A stretch of 64,000 bases of DNA from Globisporangium splendens (lineage: Eukaryota; Oomycota; Peronosporomycetes; Pythiales; Pythiaceae). A model generated the notes under the pieces. That model was not told the origin of the DNA, did not search any database, and saw nothing but the letters and a program-made list of their open reading frames with translations. The position numbers and the translations under genes are program-made. Positions 52,287 to 63,906 of this stretch are shown here, in pieces; the stretch's first letter is position 1; every line of letters begins with the position of its first letter. The stretch lies in the NCBI GenBank assembly GCA_006386115.1, contig VFIW01000050.1, positions 419,339 to 483,338 on the forward strand, written 5' to 3'.

Positions 52287-54007
52287 AAAAAGACCAAAAG
52301 AAACAAAACAACAAACAAACAAACAGTGAGAGATGAGACTTTGGGATCCAATTGATTTTGAAGTGCTTTTTAATCAATGGCCTGTTTCTGTACGAAGCAG
52401 CTCATTACAAACCGACTGCTGCAAACCTCAAATGCTGCGTAGGTAGTTGATGTAAGGAGTTTTACTGCTTTTGATGAGTTATACAAACACAGATCATTGC
52501 GCTATTCAAATGCACATTTGTGATGTTGTAAAGGAGTTTAGTTGAGCTCTTAACGAAAGATTCGTTGACACGGTTCATTCGTTGAAGCTGTGACTGTGGG
52601 CATCAATGGCGTAATGGCAGCAGACTAGTAGCCCCTCTCGCTCTCCTTATGCAAAAGCGAAAGTCTCAGAGCGCACAATGTACTACGCACGTGAGGTGGC
52701 ATCATTAATATGGTTGTGCCATGGGAGCTCTAGAAAATCCTGCAAGTTCTGGGTCATTTGCGCTGCAAGCTCACACTCCAACGGTTTATGGAGGAGCCCG
52801 CTTCTACGAATAATCAATCAACAGCCATGCCAGCCATTCGACCCGCAACACGTGATGGATCGAGTTGACGCTACAGTGGGGGGCAACAGCGGATGCGCAG
52901 TGACATCACTCTTGGCGCAGTACCTCGGCTGCGATGGCGAGAGCATCTTTAGGGAGAACGCCGCTCGAGTCTCCAGAGGGAGATTCACTTGACCGCTCCT
53001 GTCTTTGTCCTGTCTGTAAAGGCTGTCGCGCTTGCACTCAGCCTGCGTTTGACTGAGTGTGAATTGCGAGGGAACTTTGACGCTGGAAATTTTCGGGTTT
53101 ACAAATGCAAGCCTCCCTCTCCCTGCATTACGCATGGAGTGCACAATGCGCGTAAAATCGGTGTTGCCATCACAGCGCCACTGCAAGTGCGAAGGGTGAA
53201 CGTGGGAGGAGGCGAGGTCCAAGCTGCAAGCGTTGTACTACACTGGAGGCCATAGTCGGTGCAATTTCGGAGCAATGCATCAACAACTTGTCAGGTCAAC
53301 GCGTGCGCTAAAGAGCGAGCGCACGGTTGTCATGCCGGCGCACGCTTCTTGCAGGAATTGATCGCAGGATTTGCACGCATCTCCCTGCCGCCAAGCTGTG
53401 TGTGCATGCACATGAGCGCGTTTATTTGTCTCACCTGCCGCCAACAGCCGACCACCGATTATCGCGTTGGAGTAGGAGCACAGGCATATTTAAGCGCGAG
53501 CCCATGGACTTACTTGCAAGCGACAGACGCTCTATCTCTCTGCTCTTGGACACGCGCAAGTTATTCATATCTCGTACAGACGCTCGATATGTTGACCATC
53601 CTTCCACGCGTCTGCAATTTCTTCGCTCGCGTTGTGCTTGGGGGCTGTTGTGAATGCCTCTGGGACCCAAGGCGGCAGGATGACGATCACTATAAAGTAA
53701 TGGCCACCTTTTTACGTGGTAAATGCACCGAAATCCTTGACTCACATGCGGTGTGAACGAAGTGTGAAATGAACGGCTTTTCGATTCCTTGAACCCAGTC
53801 GACCAGCTTCATTGAATGCAACACCAGCTACTTCATACGAAGCCACATGAACAGCCAAGCAAGAGGAAAGACTGCTGCATTTTCGCCACGGAATGAGCAA
53901 ACACAATAAGGACATGCATGGAAAAAGAGAAACCTTTATTTACGCGGGACTGGTGTGACAGTTAGCTTTACACTAATACCCAGAGTCACTAGGTGCAAGT
54001 ACGCTGC
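52287..54007. other. Intergenic region between RNase T2 copies 2 and 3
   Basis: 1.7 kb without a supported gene. Several frames of 60-165 codons on both strands are open, but none has recognisable features. Confidence 0.4.
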
Positions 54008-54949
54008 TTATTGTGGTGGCACGTATGGGAGGAGCGTGATTGGCTTGCTGCCATCGCACGGGACCGTGGCGGCCGACTTGGTCGCGTTCTGGCAGTCCAT
54101 TGGCACGAATGGACCGTAGCTCGTGTAGTCCTCTGGCTTGACGTAGCACGTGCGGATAGCCGAGAGCTGGTTCTCGCCGTCCACGGCCGAGCACAAAACC
54201 TGCACGTTCTTTGGGTACAGCGCCGTGACCTCGGCGAGCGTGACCTGCGGGGTGGCGGCCTTGGCCCATCGGCGGATCTGGCGCGTGGCGGCTTCGCGCG
54301 TCGACGCAGCGTTCAGCGTCGCGCGGAAGTAGTTCGCGGCCGCGAGGTCCCAGTTGTCGTCGGTCGCGCCGTAGCAGAGACCGTGCTTCTGGAACTCGTG
54401 GTTGTAGATCTCACACAACGTGTCGTACTCGTTCGACTGCGTTGGGTCCACCCATTCGTTCTTCATTTGGCGCAAGAGCTTCTCGTGACGGTCCGCGAAC
54501 TGGGCGGCGTTGTACGGGTGGTTGCCCGCGGTCTCGGTCGCGTTACAGCAGCTGAGGTAGCCGTCGTTGTAGTTTGGCCACAGACCGTGGATCGTGAGCT
54601 CGCTCTCGACGACCTCGGGCTTGCACGTGATGCCGTTTGGGTACACGTTGACGTTCTGGTGGGAGATCGTTGAGTCGACACCCTTGAGCAAGTCGCGGCA
54701 GAACTGAGGCACGAAGATCTGTTCGAGGAGCAGGTAGTCGTAGTCGCGTGGCACCATCTTCTTGGCCACACACTCTGGAGCGTTGGTCAAGCACGTTGGC
54801 GTGGACTTGGCGCCGACGCAGATGTCGACGCACTGCTCCTTTGGTGGGCTTGGCAACCAGCCACCGAGGTAGTCGATGGCTGCAGCGGACTGGAGCTGAG
54901 CCGAGGCGGCAACGCAGAAAGCGACGAGCGCAGTGGTCTTGGAGAACAT
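54008..54949 (-). CDS. Secreted ribonuclease T2, copy 3
   Basis: 313 residues from 54949 with signal peptide MFSKTTALVAFCVAASAQLQ. The active-site blocks TIHGLWPNY and HEFQKHGLC are kept. It is the most diverged of the three, notably in the region after the second block. It still shares an identical DNA stretch of about 75 bp with copies 1 and 2 (near 54671-54746, encoding the YLLLEQIFVPQFCRDLLKG part). Its promoter-like motif is at 54986-55001. It ends LLPYVPPQ like copy 2. Confidence 0.92.
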   Translation of the reverse strand: MFSKTTALVAFCVAASAQLQSAAAIDYLGGWLPSPPKEQCVDICVGAKSTPTCLTNAPECVAKKMVPRDYDYLLLEQIFVPQFCRDLLKGVDSTISHQNVNVYPNGITCKPEVVESELTIHGLWPNYNDGYLSCCNATETAGNHPYNAAQFADRHEKLLRQMKNEWVDPTQSNEYDTLCEIYNHEFQKHGLCYGATDDNWDLAAANYFRATLNAASTREAATRQIRRWAKAATPQVTLAEVTALYPKNVQVLCSAVDGENQLSAIRTCYVKPEDYTSYGPFVPMDCQNATKSAATVPCDGSKPITLLPYVPPQ

Positions 54950-54985
54950 CGTGGTGATGGTAGAGGGTACTTGCGAAGATCAAAG

Positions 54986-55001
54986 GAAAATCAAAAGTGA
55001 G
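54986..55001 (-). promoter_or_regulatory. Inr+FPR-like core promoter of RNase T2 copy 3
   Basis: The minus strand reads CTCACTTTTGATTTTC. The initiator is perfect; the flanking part is GATTTTC, a weaker fit. Confidence 0.5.
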
Positions 55002-56837
55002 AGCAGCCTCGGTAGGCAGGGGACGAAAGCGTTGCGTGACACGATGCTGCCTATCACTGGCGGCAGTAATGGCCTCTATAGTCGAGGGAGGACGTCATCG
55101 AAAGAGCGAGAGATCGGGGGATTTGTGCCGTCGTCAGAGGGTCATTGACGCATCGCGAGGTCTCTGCGATGCATAAACCAAAGCAGGGAGGAGCTTGCTG
55201 ATCGTTTCTGGACGGATTTGGTGGAGGTGTTGTCACATCTGCAAGGTGCCAAGTTGGACGCGCTTGTTTGTTATATCCGCAACTATTCACTGTCTCTGCG
55301 CGGAAGATCTAGCAGTCAGCAGTGTCGTGGTAACTATACACTTTATAAGTACGCACATGTCATAAAATGCGCAATGGATGCGTAGGTGAGAGAGAGCGGA
55401 ACAGACCTCAATGTGACTCGCGTGGATCTTTTTCGTCGCGCAGTGAGTAATAAATGCATGAGCTGGACTCTTCCTTCATGCGACTGACGGACACACGGGA
55501 GCGCATCCATCAGTCCCTCACAATCCCTCCATGAGCGGAAAGGCAACGCGCTTTCGCTCTCTCTGGCGTGGTGCATTGCTAAACGCGTCAGACGGGTGAG
55601 CGAGCACCTTGACATCGCGACCTAGGTTGCCGGACTTCAGCTGCAGTGTCCAGAAGTTGTGTGCTCTCTGCCGAAGTGTGTTTCTCTCTCTGACAGTTGC
55701 GTAGAGGAGCTGTGTGTGCTGTCACAACTCTTGTGCTCGTCAAGAGAGACTTCACAGGAACAGGCGATTTCGGTCAGGTTCCAAGGTGCGCTTGGGTCAA
55801 GAATTGACACGGGTGGGACTCAGCGGGAATAAACTTCGTTCTTGCCGTCGAGAAAGGAGACCGACCTTCATGGTGAGAAACAGACCTGAGTATCGGTACA
55901 GTATTTAGGAAGGGATTAACTGACACAGCGCCAAGTGCCTCCACATGGTCCGGCCAGCAGTGTCAGGAGGGGGAGAGGGCAACGATAACTTTTCAATGCA
56001 GCTCAGCAGGAACAATCTCTCTTCTCAAAAAGACAGAGTCCGGCAACCAATAAGAAAGCGACGATCCGGCAGTAGCCCAGACAGACTAAGTCGCTGGAGT
56101 AGGCTTTCACTGCTGGGCAGCCGCGGATCCACAACTACTAACCTGGGGTTCTCTGATCTAAGTACTCGGAGGCGTGAGGCAAGACCAGGCTGGCTGGTGT
56201 ACACAGATCTCACTCTTGAGAGATCCGCAAGGTATGCTCCCCTGGCAACACTGTTGCAGAGAATGGATGCAAGGTTGGATCATCCAAGTTGAGTCGAGGC
56301 ATCTGGACTTTGTATTTTACCTATGAGTGTGATGGAGTTATTTAACCATTGTGTGGTTATGTGCTAAAATAAAACATAACGCAATTGTTGTTCAAACAAA
56401 TCAGCTCGGCTCGTGTGGGCTCGAAAGTTCCCATCGGCTCAGTCTCTCCCTTTCGAATCCAGGTTTTGAAGGCGCAGCGATGACGAGAGCGCCTTGGCAC
56501 ATTCCGCTGATCTTATCATCCCTCTGTATAGTGTCCTCTATCCCTTGCATCTATTCCCTGTGCTCTTCCATGCCCTCTATGTTCTTCTACAAATGTCCTT
56601 ATCTACAGGTTTAATCAACCCAGAACCACCGCAAAGCCGACCAACTTGGTCGTGCTCTTGTCTCCCACAACCAACTATTCTACTTTCAGTTTGTATACCA
56701 CACTCCACCAGGTGGACTTCCTCTCGTTTGGTTGACGCAAACGCATGCAAGTTCAATCAGCACCATGATACTGGACAAGGAGCGGCCTCATTCCAGGAAA
56801 CGCAGCCAAGCCCGCACGCACAGAAGAGACAAGCACC
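55002..56837. other. Intergenic region before catalase
   Basis: 1.8 kb. An open frame at 55945-56292 (+, 115 codons) is basic and Ser/Arg-rich and ends LLQRMDARLDHPS. It could be a fragment of a mobile element, but I cannot name it. The rest shows nothing beyond promoter sequence for catalase. Confidence 0.35.
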
Positions 56838-58400
56838 ATGGCCAAGAAGATCACGGCGACGACGAGCAACGGCGCGCCGCTGCCGCCCAACGGCATCACG
56901 GCGTCGGCTACGGCGGGTCCGCGCGGTCCCATCGTGCTGCAGGACTTCGCGCTGATCGACCACCTGGCGCACTTCGACCGCGAGCGCATCCCCGAACGCG
57001 TGGTGCACGCCAAGGGCGCGGGCGCCTTCGGCTACTTCGAGGTCACGCACGGCGACAACATCACCAAGTTCTGCAAGGCAAAGCTGTTCTCGCACGTGGG
57101 CAAGCGCACGCCGATCGCGATCCGTTTCTCGACCGTCGGCGGCGAGTCGGGATCCGCCGATACCGTCCGTGATCCACGTGGCTTTGCGATCAAGTTCTAC
57201 ACGGAGGAAGGCAACTGGGACCTCGTGGGCAACAACACGCCGATCTTCTTCATCCGCGACCCGATCTTGTTCCCGAGCTTCATCCACACGCAGAAGCGCA
57301 ACCCAGCGAACCACTGCAAGGACGACGACATGATGTGGGACTTCTTCTCGCTCCGTCCAGAGACGACCCACCAGTTGTCGTTCCTGTTTTCCGACCGTGG
57401 TATCCCAGACGGCTACCGCTTCATGAACGGCTACGGATCGCACACGTTCACGAACGTGAACGCCAAGGGCGAAGCCGTGTACGTCAAGTACCACTTCAAG
57501 ACGGACCAGGGCATCCGCAACTTGCCAGTGGACGAAGCCGACCGCCTCGCGTCCTCGGACCCAGACTACGCGATCCGTGACCTGTACGAAGCCATCGCGA
57601 ACAAGGAGTACCCGACGTGGACCATGTACATCCAGGTGATGACGCAGGCGCAAGCCGACAAGGCGGCGTTCAACCCGTTCGATGTGACCAAGGTCTGGTC
57701 TCACGACGCGTACCCGTTGCTCGAAGTCGGTCGCCTCGTGTTGAACCGCAACCCACAGAACTATTTCGCCGAGATCGAGCAGATCGCGTTCTCGCCATCG
57801 CACTTTGTGCCAGGCATTGAGGCGTCGGTCGACAAGATGCTTCAGGGACGTCTGTTCTCGTACCCAGACACGCACCGCCACCGCCTCGGAGTGAACTACC
57901 AGCAAATTCCAGTGAACCGTCCATTGAAGGAGCCACAGACGTACCAACGCGATGGCTTCATGGCCGTGAACGGGAACATGGGGAGTGTGCCAAACTACTT
58001 CCCGAACAGCGCCGGTGGCCCGATCGAGTCGACGGAGACCACGTTCCACGCGTACCAGGGTGCTCACGCCGTTGTAAACAAGTACAGCTCCAAGGACGAG
58101 GACAACTTTAGCCAGGTCACAGATTTCTACAACAAGACGCTGGACTTGGCTGCGCGTGAGCGCCTGACCTCGAACATCGCCGGCACGCTGGCCAAGGCGT
58201 CCAAGCCGGTCCAGGACCGTGCGATCGCCAACTTTTACAAGGTCGACAACCACTACGGCAAGCGCGTGCAAGAGAAGGTGAACGCCATCTTGGCGCAGGC
58301 ACCGCAGAAGAAGCAGGTGCCACGTCCTGCTGCCTTGAACCCGCCACGCAAGCCTTTCGCGGTCGTGCCTCCATCGGACGACTTGGCTCCTCGACTATAA
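56838..58400 (+). CDS. CAT: Heme catalase
   Basis: 520 residues, single exon, strongly GC-rich at third positions. Hydrogen peroxide dismutation is supported by the active-site His57 in [22 protein letters not shown], the catalytic Asn132 in [14 protein letters not shown], and the proximal heme-ligand Tyr342 in [14 protein letters not shown]. The length and the lack of a C-terminal flavodoxin-like domain place it with small-subunit, NADPH-binding eukaryotic catalases. It has no signal peptide. The C-terminus (DDLAPRL) ends in a weak variant of the peroxisomal PTS1 signal, so peroxisomal import is possible but unproven. Start: first ATG with the conserved N-terminal region. In pathogenic oomycetes catalase can counter host peroxide. 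Confidence 0.97.
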   Translation: MAKKITATTSNGAPLPPNGITASATAGPRGPIVLQDFALIDHLAHFDRERIPERVVHAKGAGAFGYFEVTHGDNITKFCKAKLFSHVGKRTPIAIRFSTVGGESGSADTVRDPRGFAIKFYTEEGNWDLVGNNTPIFFIRDPILFPSFIHTQKRNPANHCKDDDMMWDFFSLRPETTHQLSFLFSDRGIPDGYRFMNGYGSHTFTNVNAKGEAVYVKYHFKTDQGIRNLPVDEADRLASSDPDYAIRDLYEAIANKEYPTWTMYIQVMTQAQADKAAFNPFDVTKVWSHDAYPLLEVGRLVLNRNPQNYFAEIEQIAFSPSHFVPGIEASVDKMLQGRLFSYPDTHRHRLGVNYQQIPVNRPLKEPQTYQRDGFMAVNGNMGSVPNYFPNSAGGPIESTETTFHAYQGAHAVVNKYSSKDEDNFSQVTDFYNKTLDLAARERLTSNIAGTLAKASKPVQDRAIANFYKVDNHYGKRVQEKVNAILAQAPQKKQVPRPAALNPPRKPFAVVPPSDDLAPRL

Positions 58401-59501
58401 GAGAAGCAAACCAGCTGGCTGAGTGCGTGCCATCAGTAGCGCGTAACATGAGCGGAAGCGAGGCAAGCGAGCCGAAACGGAAAGGAAAAGGGTCGAGTAT
58501 CGTGTGTTGTGCATGTTCTTCTAACTCTCGATAGGTAGCACGTGCAAATGTGTTGCGCATTTCCAAATGAGAGCTTTTCAATATAAAAAATGATCGAAAG
58601 GGAAACTGTCAGTTCATGAAGACGCGCGTAGTTGAGGAAGAGGGTCCATCGAAACGAAATCGTGAGCCAGGATGCGAAAAAAACGTATCCATTTTGTGTC
58701 ACAGATCGAAATTGGCCCAAGCAGAAAAAATGGATCGTTCTGATTCTTTGTAAACTGGCAAAGCCGAATAAAAGAATCAGGACGCGACTTCCATGAAACT
58801 CCAACAGAAAGAGAACACACAGAAAGAGAAACGCTCTGCGATGAACCAGCCAGCCACTCCACTACATAACCGCCGCAGATGCCGACGAGAACAGTAAACG
58901 ACGAAGCAAAACGAACTAGACGCCGCGCCAATCGCGTTCGCGTGCTGTCGTTCACTCGAAGACATCCCCAATGGCCACTGTGGACCACCCTACGACAGCA
59001 AAAAGAATCAGAACGCATGGATGTTCAGATTCCAAAGCTGCAACGTGGTGTTGTATCGATAAAACCTCGACTCGAAGAGAGTGTGGTGTGGGGTTTTATC
59101 ATAAAACCTCGTCTACACTTAATTTTTTCTTTGGCACACCGAACAAAGAAAATCCTTCTGAGAACAGAGCCAAGTGAAGAGCTGCAGACGAGTCTCTCAG
59201 TCGTCGATCCTCAACTTTATTCAATTCAGGACAATATGATATTTCATATAATCTCAATTGAGGGGTGTAATGATAAATCCAGCGCTAGTATGATGACATA
59301 CACATCCATTTCTAGAGATTATGATTTACGCAGGCCTGAATACAGAGAGGGGTGCGTCCACATAGACACACACAGTTGGGTGTGTGCTTTCCTCACACAA
59401 AAAGACAACGACCCGAAGAAGCAGACGTCGAAGCTCCAAGCGCGCTCTCCTTCTCTCTCTGCACTTGTCTACACACCACAAGCGACAGCACACACAGCAT
59501 C
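58401..59501. other. Intergenic region after catalase
   Basis: 1.1 kb, no supported gene. GATTCTTT-type words recur in both directions (about 58742, 58770, 59003), and a short palindromic pair GATAAAACC/GGTTTTATC lies at about 59057-59100. They may be relics of a small element. Confidence 0.35.
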
Positions 59502-60663
59502 ATGACACAGCGCAGTACGGAGCCCACTAGCGCGTCGCCGCGGCGCCACCACTCGGAGATCGACATGAACTCGCTGCGCCGCGTCAGCGAGGCGCTGCTG
59601 CTCGCGCAGAACCGCGCGCGTTTGGCCACGGAGCGTGCCAACCGCTGTGAGCGGTACGCCTATCGTGTTGTTATGAAAGGCGCATGGATACAGCTTGCGT
59701 TGTGTTGTATAGCGTGTCTCTGTGGCTGACTTATTGATGTGCGTTGTATGTGTGTTACTAGGGTGCTGCGGATGGTAATGGCGCAGGTGAATCCGCAAGT
59801 GGCGCTGTCGCTTCGCAATGAGTTGGATGGTACGCTATTGCCGTCTGATTGATCTTTTTGGCGGCTACATGACGCCATTGGTGTTTGCATGACGCTCGAG
59901 TCCTTTTAATGGTGGTATGGATTGTGTATCCCACTATATAGGCGACACAGATTGGGATATGCTGCAGTCCGTGGCGTTGGAGCAGAGTTCGCACATTGCG
60001 GGCGAGCGTCAGTCGACGACTTCGACGACTTCGACGACGACGATCTCGTTGACGTCTGCTATTATCCAGAACTACGAGGGCTCGTCTCCACGTCGACGTC
60101 ATTCACTGGACGGCACGAACGGAAATCTGCGACTGGTCGAAGAAGAAGTCCCTTCCATCGTTGCGAATGACGCGAATGAGAACAACGACGCACTCTGGGC
60201 GAGTATGATCGCGCCGGAGCGCAATCTCGACGTCGCCATCTTGGCCAAGGAGATCGTGGAAAATCTGCATGCAGCCGCGGTTCGTGGCCACGAACGAGTG
60301 CAAAAGATGCATCGACAGCACGAATTGAACGCGTCCTCGTCTCACAGTCGCAACCGCAATTGGCTCGACGCCTGGAAGCAAAAGCTCATGTTCCGCATTG
60401 AGCTGTACGCGATCAGTCCGCTGCAGTTCATGACGGGCATTCTCATGGGCGTGGTCGTGGGGATGACGGTCACCAGACAGCTCCTGCTGCGCCGCCAGGG
60501 CGTTGGCGGCAAGAGCAACCAGCTTCTGAAGATTCTCTCGTCCAGTCCTTCCAAGCAGCGCTCGCCTGATGCCGCGTGCTCAGCGTTCCAGTACTTTCCA
60601 TATGGAGACGACGACATGAGCTATATGATGCACCCTGGGGCTTCGGCCGTCGAAGTCGCGTGA
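59502..60663 (+). CDS. Unrecognised protein with coiled coil and one C-terminal membrane helix, three exons
   Basis: Exons are 59502-59653, 59762-59829 and 59942-60663, giving 942 nt and 313 residues. Both introns are GT..AG with GTACGC donors. The frames join cleanly (RANRCE|RVLRMVMAQVNPQ and RNEL|DGDTDWDML). Residues 20-65 are heptad-rich (LRRVSEALLLAQNRARLATERA). The middle is Ser/Thr-rich. Near the C-terminus PLQFMTGILMGVVVGMTVT is a good single transmembrane helix followed by Arg residues, suggesting a membrane-anchored protein with most of its mass N-terminal. I recognise no family. It converges with the next gene, 203 bp between stops. Confidence 0.65.
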
Positions 60664-60866
60664 AGCACAACGATATGGAATCAATAATAACACAAAGGGG
60701 GAGAGAACGACGCATTAGAGGGATCGAAAAAAGCTACAAGCAACCAGAAAGAACACAGAGAACGCCCCAGAAGCAATGCGATATAAAACGGTACACATTA
60801 TGCATTTATGGTAAATTATGACGCGGTGCTTCCCCTCCTCCCTGTACTCACAAAACAATGGTTGGT

Positions 60867-61949
60867 TCACACGACAACGGCGGCGCCATCGACCTGAGCG
60901 CTCGAGGCGTCCACGAGCGTCTTGATCTTGTCCCAATCCAGGGCTGCAATGTCCAGCAACTGCCATCGAAACTCCAATGGCGATGAGTTCGTACGATAAC
61001 CCAGGTAGCCCAGACGGCCGCAGTAGATGTAGGGACCGTCCACATGGCGAATGAACAGCAGCACTGGGTCCACAGACGATAGCGTCTGCTCTGGTTGCTT
61101 GGTATCATCCGTAAAAGTGGTCGACGTATAGTAGGAAGCATCTTCTAGTCTCAAGTCTTCGTGCCCCTTTTGCGCGTTTAGCAGCCGCACGATCGCAGGA
61201 GAGCCCACGTGCTGGCGCTGCTGTGCAAACCACTGGAAGTACACAGCCGGCGGCTCGTTCTCGCTCTCGCTCTTTGGCTCCTGATGGAACACGTTGTCGT
61301 ACATGGACTCGCCCTGGACGTTGACGAAGAGCACGACGGCGTTGCGCCACAACTGGATGCCGCTCATGCGCGAGAACAGCGGCGTGTGCCGCGGACACGC
61401 TCCTGCCATGATCGTCTGCTTGCCCTTGGGCCAGACCTGGTTGCCCAGCCACCGCGTATGGAAGTGATCAAAGTCAATGTCTAGAAATTGGCTCGACACG
61501 CGCTGCTTCTTCACTGGCGACGGCTCTGCTTTCAATGCTACATCCGCTTTCGGTGACTGCGCCGCAGCGACATTGACATCGACGCTCGGCAGATCCAGCT
61601 CCTGATACGCCACCAACGGCTTGCTGTTGCGCTTGGATCGACGGGCGTTCACGGAGAGCGCCACCACCTCGAGGTGCTTTGCAGACGCGCGTTGCGCGCG
61701 CAACGAGGTCGCAGCTTCCGCGATCATAGAGATGCGCGTCGAGCGCCGTGGCGGATCGCGAGGGACGGCGACGTCGTCTGACTGCGTGCGCTCACGCTTC
61801 GCGACGCGCTCGCGCTTGGGCACAAGCTTCTCCATGCCCAGCGCCAGCAGCTTCTGCTGGTTCTCGCGCACGCGCGCCAGACGCTTGGCCTCGTACTCGC
61901 TCACGGGCGCCGCCATCGCGTCAAGGCGCTGCAATGTGCGTGGGTCCAT
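60867..61949 (-). CDS. Unrecognised nuclear-type protein, short paralogue
   Basis: 360 residues. The N-terminus has EYEAKRLARVRENQQKLLAL, a helix also present in the neighbour. A basic Ser/Arg stretch follows that may be a nuclear signal. The C-terminal half (about 155-345) is a globular domain shared with the 62239-63852 protein: FHTRWLGNQ, CPRHTPLF, LWRNAVVLFV, VYFQWF, KGHEDLRLED, PYIYCGRLGYLGY and PLEFRWQLLD. I do not recognise this domain; it may be oomycete-specific. It lacks the HTH region of the longer paralogue. A 5' motif common to both genes lies 28 bp upstream of the start. Confidence 0.65.
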   Translation of the reverse strand: MDPRTLQRLDAMAAPVSEYEAKRLARVRENQQKLLALGMEKLVPKRERVAKRERTQSDDVAVPRDPPRRSTRISMIAEAATSLRAQRASAKHLEVVALSVNARRSKRNSKPLVAYQELDLPSVDVNVAAAQSPKADVALKAEPSPVKKQRVSSQFLDIDFDHFHTRWLGNQVWPKGKQTIMAGACPRHTPLFSRMSGIQLWRNAVVLFVNVQGESMYDNVFHQEPKSESENEPPAVYFQWFAQQRQHVGSPAIVRLLNAQKGHEDLRLEDASYYTSTTFTDDTKQPEQTLSSVDPVLLFIRHVDGPYIYCGRLGYLGYRTNSSPLEFRWQLLDIAALDWDKIKTLVDASSAQVDGAAVVV

Positions 61950-61976
61950 TGCTTTGACAGGCGAGGAGCTCTATTT

Positions 61977-61988
61977 GAGAATATGGGC
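61977..61988 (-). promoter_or_regulatory. 5' motif shared by the two paralogues (copy before the short gene)
   Basis: The minus strand reads GCCCATATTCTC, followed by A. The same 12 bases occur at 63907-63918 before the longer paralogue, preceded in both by a TATGC..A..AG.G context. The TCTCA end resembles an initiator. Confidence 0.5.
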
Positions 61989-62238
61989 TCTAATGGCATA
62001 TAACTGCACAGTATGGTACCAAATCATAGACTTTGCTACTTGATGGCTACATTGTGAATGTGGAAAAAATGCAGTTGTATTGTGGAGATTTTATCATGTT
62101 TGAAAGAAATGTGGGTTATAGTACAAAATGTAGATCCTTTTGAGCCCAGTGGACGGATGAATGAAAGGATTGTGTACTTGGGATTGCACGGTGCTTGCTA
62201 TCAGTTTTGTATGTGTTTATTTGAAGGCTTAATGGTGC

Positions 62239-63852
62239 TTAAGCTGGTGTTTGAATCTTCTCCCAATCGACTGCTGCGTGGTCGAGAAGCTGCCAGCGAA
62301 ACTCGAGCGGGTTCGAGCCTGGACGGTAGCCCAGGTAGCCCAGTTTGCCGCAATAGATGTACGCGCCATTGGCGTCCCGGAGAAAGAACAGAACGGGGTC
62401 GCTCTGCCTAGAACCCGCTGTGTCTTTCTCTGCTTCTTGAAGTGACGCTGATGTCTTGGAATTGTAGTACGTCTCATCGTCGATGCGCAGGTTCTCGTGG
62501 CCCTTAGCCGTTCGGCGCAGTCTGTTGACAAAATCCGACCCGGGCAAAAGAGCCGTAAGACGAGCAGCTACCCACCGGAAGCACACAGCGCCTCCATCTT
62601 CTCCTCCATCGCTTTTGAGGCTTTGCATGTTCCGTACCACCTGCTGGATCGATTCGCTGCTTGGAAGGGTCCACATCAGCATTAGCGCGTTCTTCCACTT
62701 GTAGTGAGCATGTCTGTTTTGGAAATCGAGATCGAAATCTGGACATGCAGCATTCATCACGGCGCCAAGTCCGTCCTCGACTGGAAACGCCTTCCCAAGC
62801 CATTGCGAATGGAAGCGGTCGACGTCGATCTCTACCTGCCCAAGCTTCAAACGTAGCCGATTCGCTGCATTCAGCTCACGACGCAGATGCTTCTCTGTTT
62901 GGAGCTGCTCGAACTTCACCTCGATGGTTTCGTCCTTCAATGCTGCCATTCGCATCGAGCGCCGTTGACTACCCACTACAACCTCACGCTTTCGCTTTAC
63001 CCGTTTCTCTCTTGGAACTCTTTGGTGAGCGATACCGCCATTCGGTCGAACCCCATTCCACTGCGTCTGCGGCGGCTCCACGTCGGTCTCTTCCTTCTTT
63101 GAGGGACTCGAGTCATTTGTAGATATCAGTGTGCTGGGCTCTTGAGTAGCAGCCAGCAGCTCATTCTCGTTTTCTAGCCACCGCGATGAACGAAAGCTCT
63201 CAGCGTCAACATAGAACAACGCATTCTGCGGCGTTGGCGCTTGCACCTCTTCCACTTGCGCTTTGCGTTCCTCTGGTTTCGTGGGATCCGGTTTGCGTCG
63301 AAATCCGACAAGCTCCACGAACTCAAATTCACCCGAAGCCGTGCCATCGGCTATTGCTTTTCGCTTTGAGCGTCGCGGATTTTTCCTCGCTTCCTTCTCT
63401 TCACGCGACAGCTCGCGTTTCTCGCGTTTTTGCTTCACGATCAACTTCTCAACGCCAAGCGCGATGAGCGTCGCTTGGTTCTCACGCATGCGCTGCAATC
63501 GCTTCGCCTCGTACTCGTTGAGCTCCGGCTCGCTCTTCGCCTTCTTCGCATGTGTCTTCAGCTGCTGTTGCTCAGACGTTAACCTAGCGGCTGTGTCATC
63601 ATCCTGTGTGTCATCCTCGTGCCATCCGTTGCCATCCCTGGCAAACAGAAGCCGCTGGATGCGTGGCGTGTCGATGTCGCGGAGCACCCTGCGCACCGCT
63701 TCCTCCGACCGCTGTACGTGCTTCGCGATCTTCGCGAAGCTCAGACCAACCTCGCGGTAGTGCAGCACCGCGAGCACCTCCTTGTCCGACAGCATCGCCA
63801 TGTTTTCGGAGTTCTTGGCAGGTTTGATTTTCAATGGAGTGGTGTTCGTCAT
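62239..63852 (-). CDS. Unrecognised nuclear-type protein with N-terminal HTH, long paralogue
   Basis: 537 residues from the ATG at 63852. The frame is open to 63963, but the palindromic and promoter-like DNA there makes 63852 the better start. Residues about 20-58 form a helix-turn-helix (LSDKEVLAVLHYREVGLSFA ending RRVLRD) like those of DNA-binding or transposase-derived proteins. Next come the NEYEAKRLQRMRENQATLIAL helix, long basic linkers with several Lys/Arg clusters, and the C-terminal domain shared with the neighbour (FHSQWLGKA, KWKNALMLMW, YIYCGKLGYLGYRPGSNPLE). It is probably a nuclear DNA-associated protein. It lies in tandem with the shorter copy. Confidence 0.65.
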   Translation of the reverse strand: MTNTTPLKIKPAKNSENMAMLSDKEVLAVLHYREVGLSFAKIAKHVQRSEEAVRRVLRDIDTPRIQRLLFARDGNGWHEDDTQDDDTAARLTSEQQQLKTHAKKAKSEPELNEYEAKRLQRMRENQATLIALGVEKLIVKQKREKRELSREEKEARKNPRRSKRKAIADGTASGEFEFVELVGFRRKPDPTKPEERKAQVEEVQAPTPQNALFYVDAESFRSSRWLENENELLAATQEPSTLISTNDSSPSKKEETDVEPPQTQWNGVRPNGGIAHQRVPREKRVKRKREVVVGSQRRSMRMAALKDETIEVKFEQLQTEKHLRRELNAANRLRLKLGQVEIDVDRFHSQWLGKAFPVEDGLGAVMNAACPDFDLDFQNRHAHYKWKNALMLMWTLPSSESIQQVVRNMQSLKSDGGEDGGAVCFRWVAARLTALLPGSDFVNRLRRTAKGHENLRIDDETYYNSKTSASLQEAEKDTAGSRQSDPVLFFLRDANGAYIYCGKLGYLGYRPGSNPLEFRWQLLDHAAVDWEKIQTPA

Positions 63853-63866
63853 TGACACACGAACCC

Positions 63867-63883
63867 ATTTCGCAAATGGGTGG
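63867..63883. repeat. Short palindrome upstream of the long paralogue
   Basis: CCCATTT and AAATGGG flank CGC, a 7-bp perfect inverted repeat about 20 bp before the ATG. Possible protein-binding site; not seen before the short paralogue. Confidence 0.35.
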
Positions 63884-63906
63884 GTCGGGTCAAACACGAC
63901 AAGTGT

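Noticed and set aside
55945..56292. 115-codon frame as a real gene
   Set aside because: Basic low-complexity sequence without recognisable domain or promoter; kept only as a note in the intergenic entry.
56400..56480. Possible tRNA (TTCGAATCC T-loop-like word)
   Set aside because: No matching acceptor or T stem could be folded around it; the cloverleaf fails.
56757..58271. Minus-strand frame of 504 codons opposite catalase
   Set aside because: Antisense shadow of a strongly biased catalase gene; composition (Val/Arg/His) is typical of such shadows.
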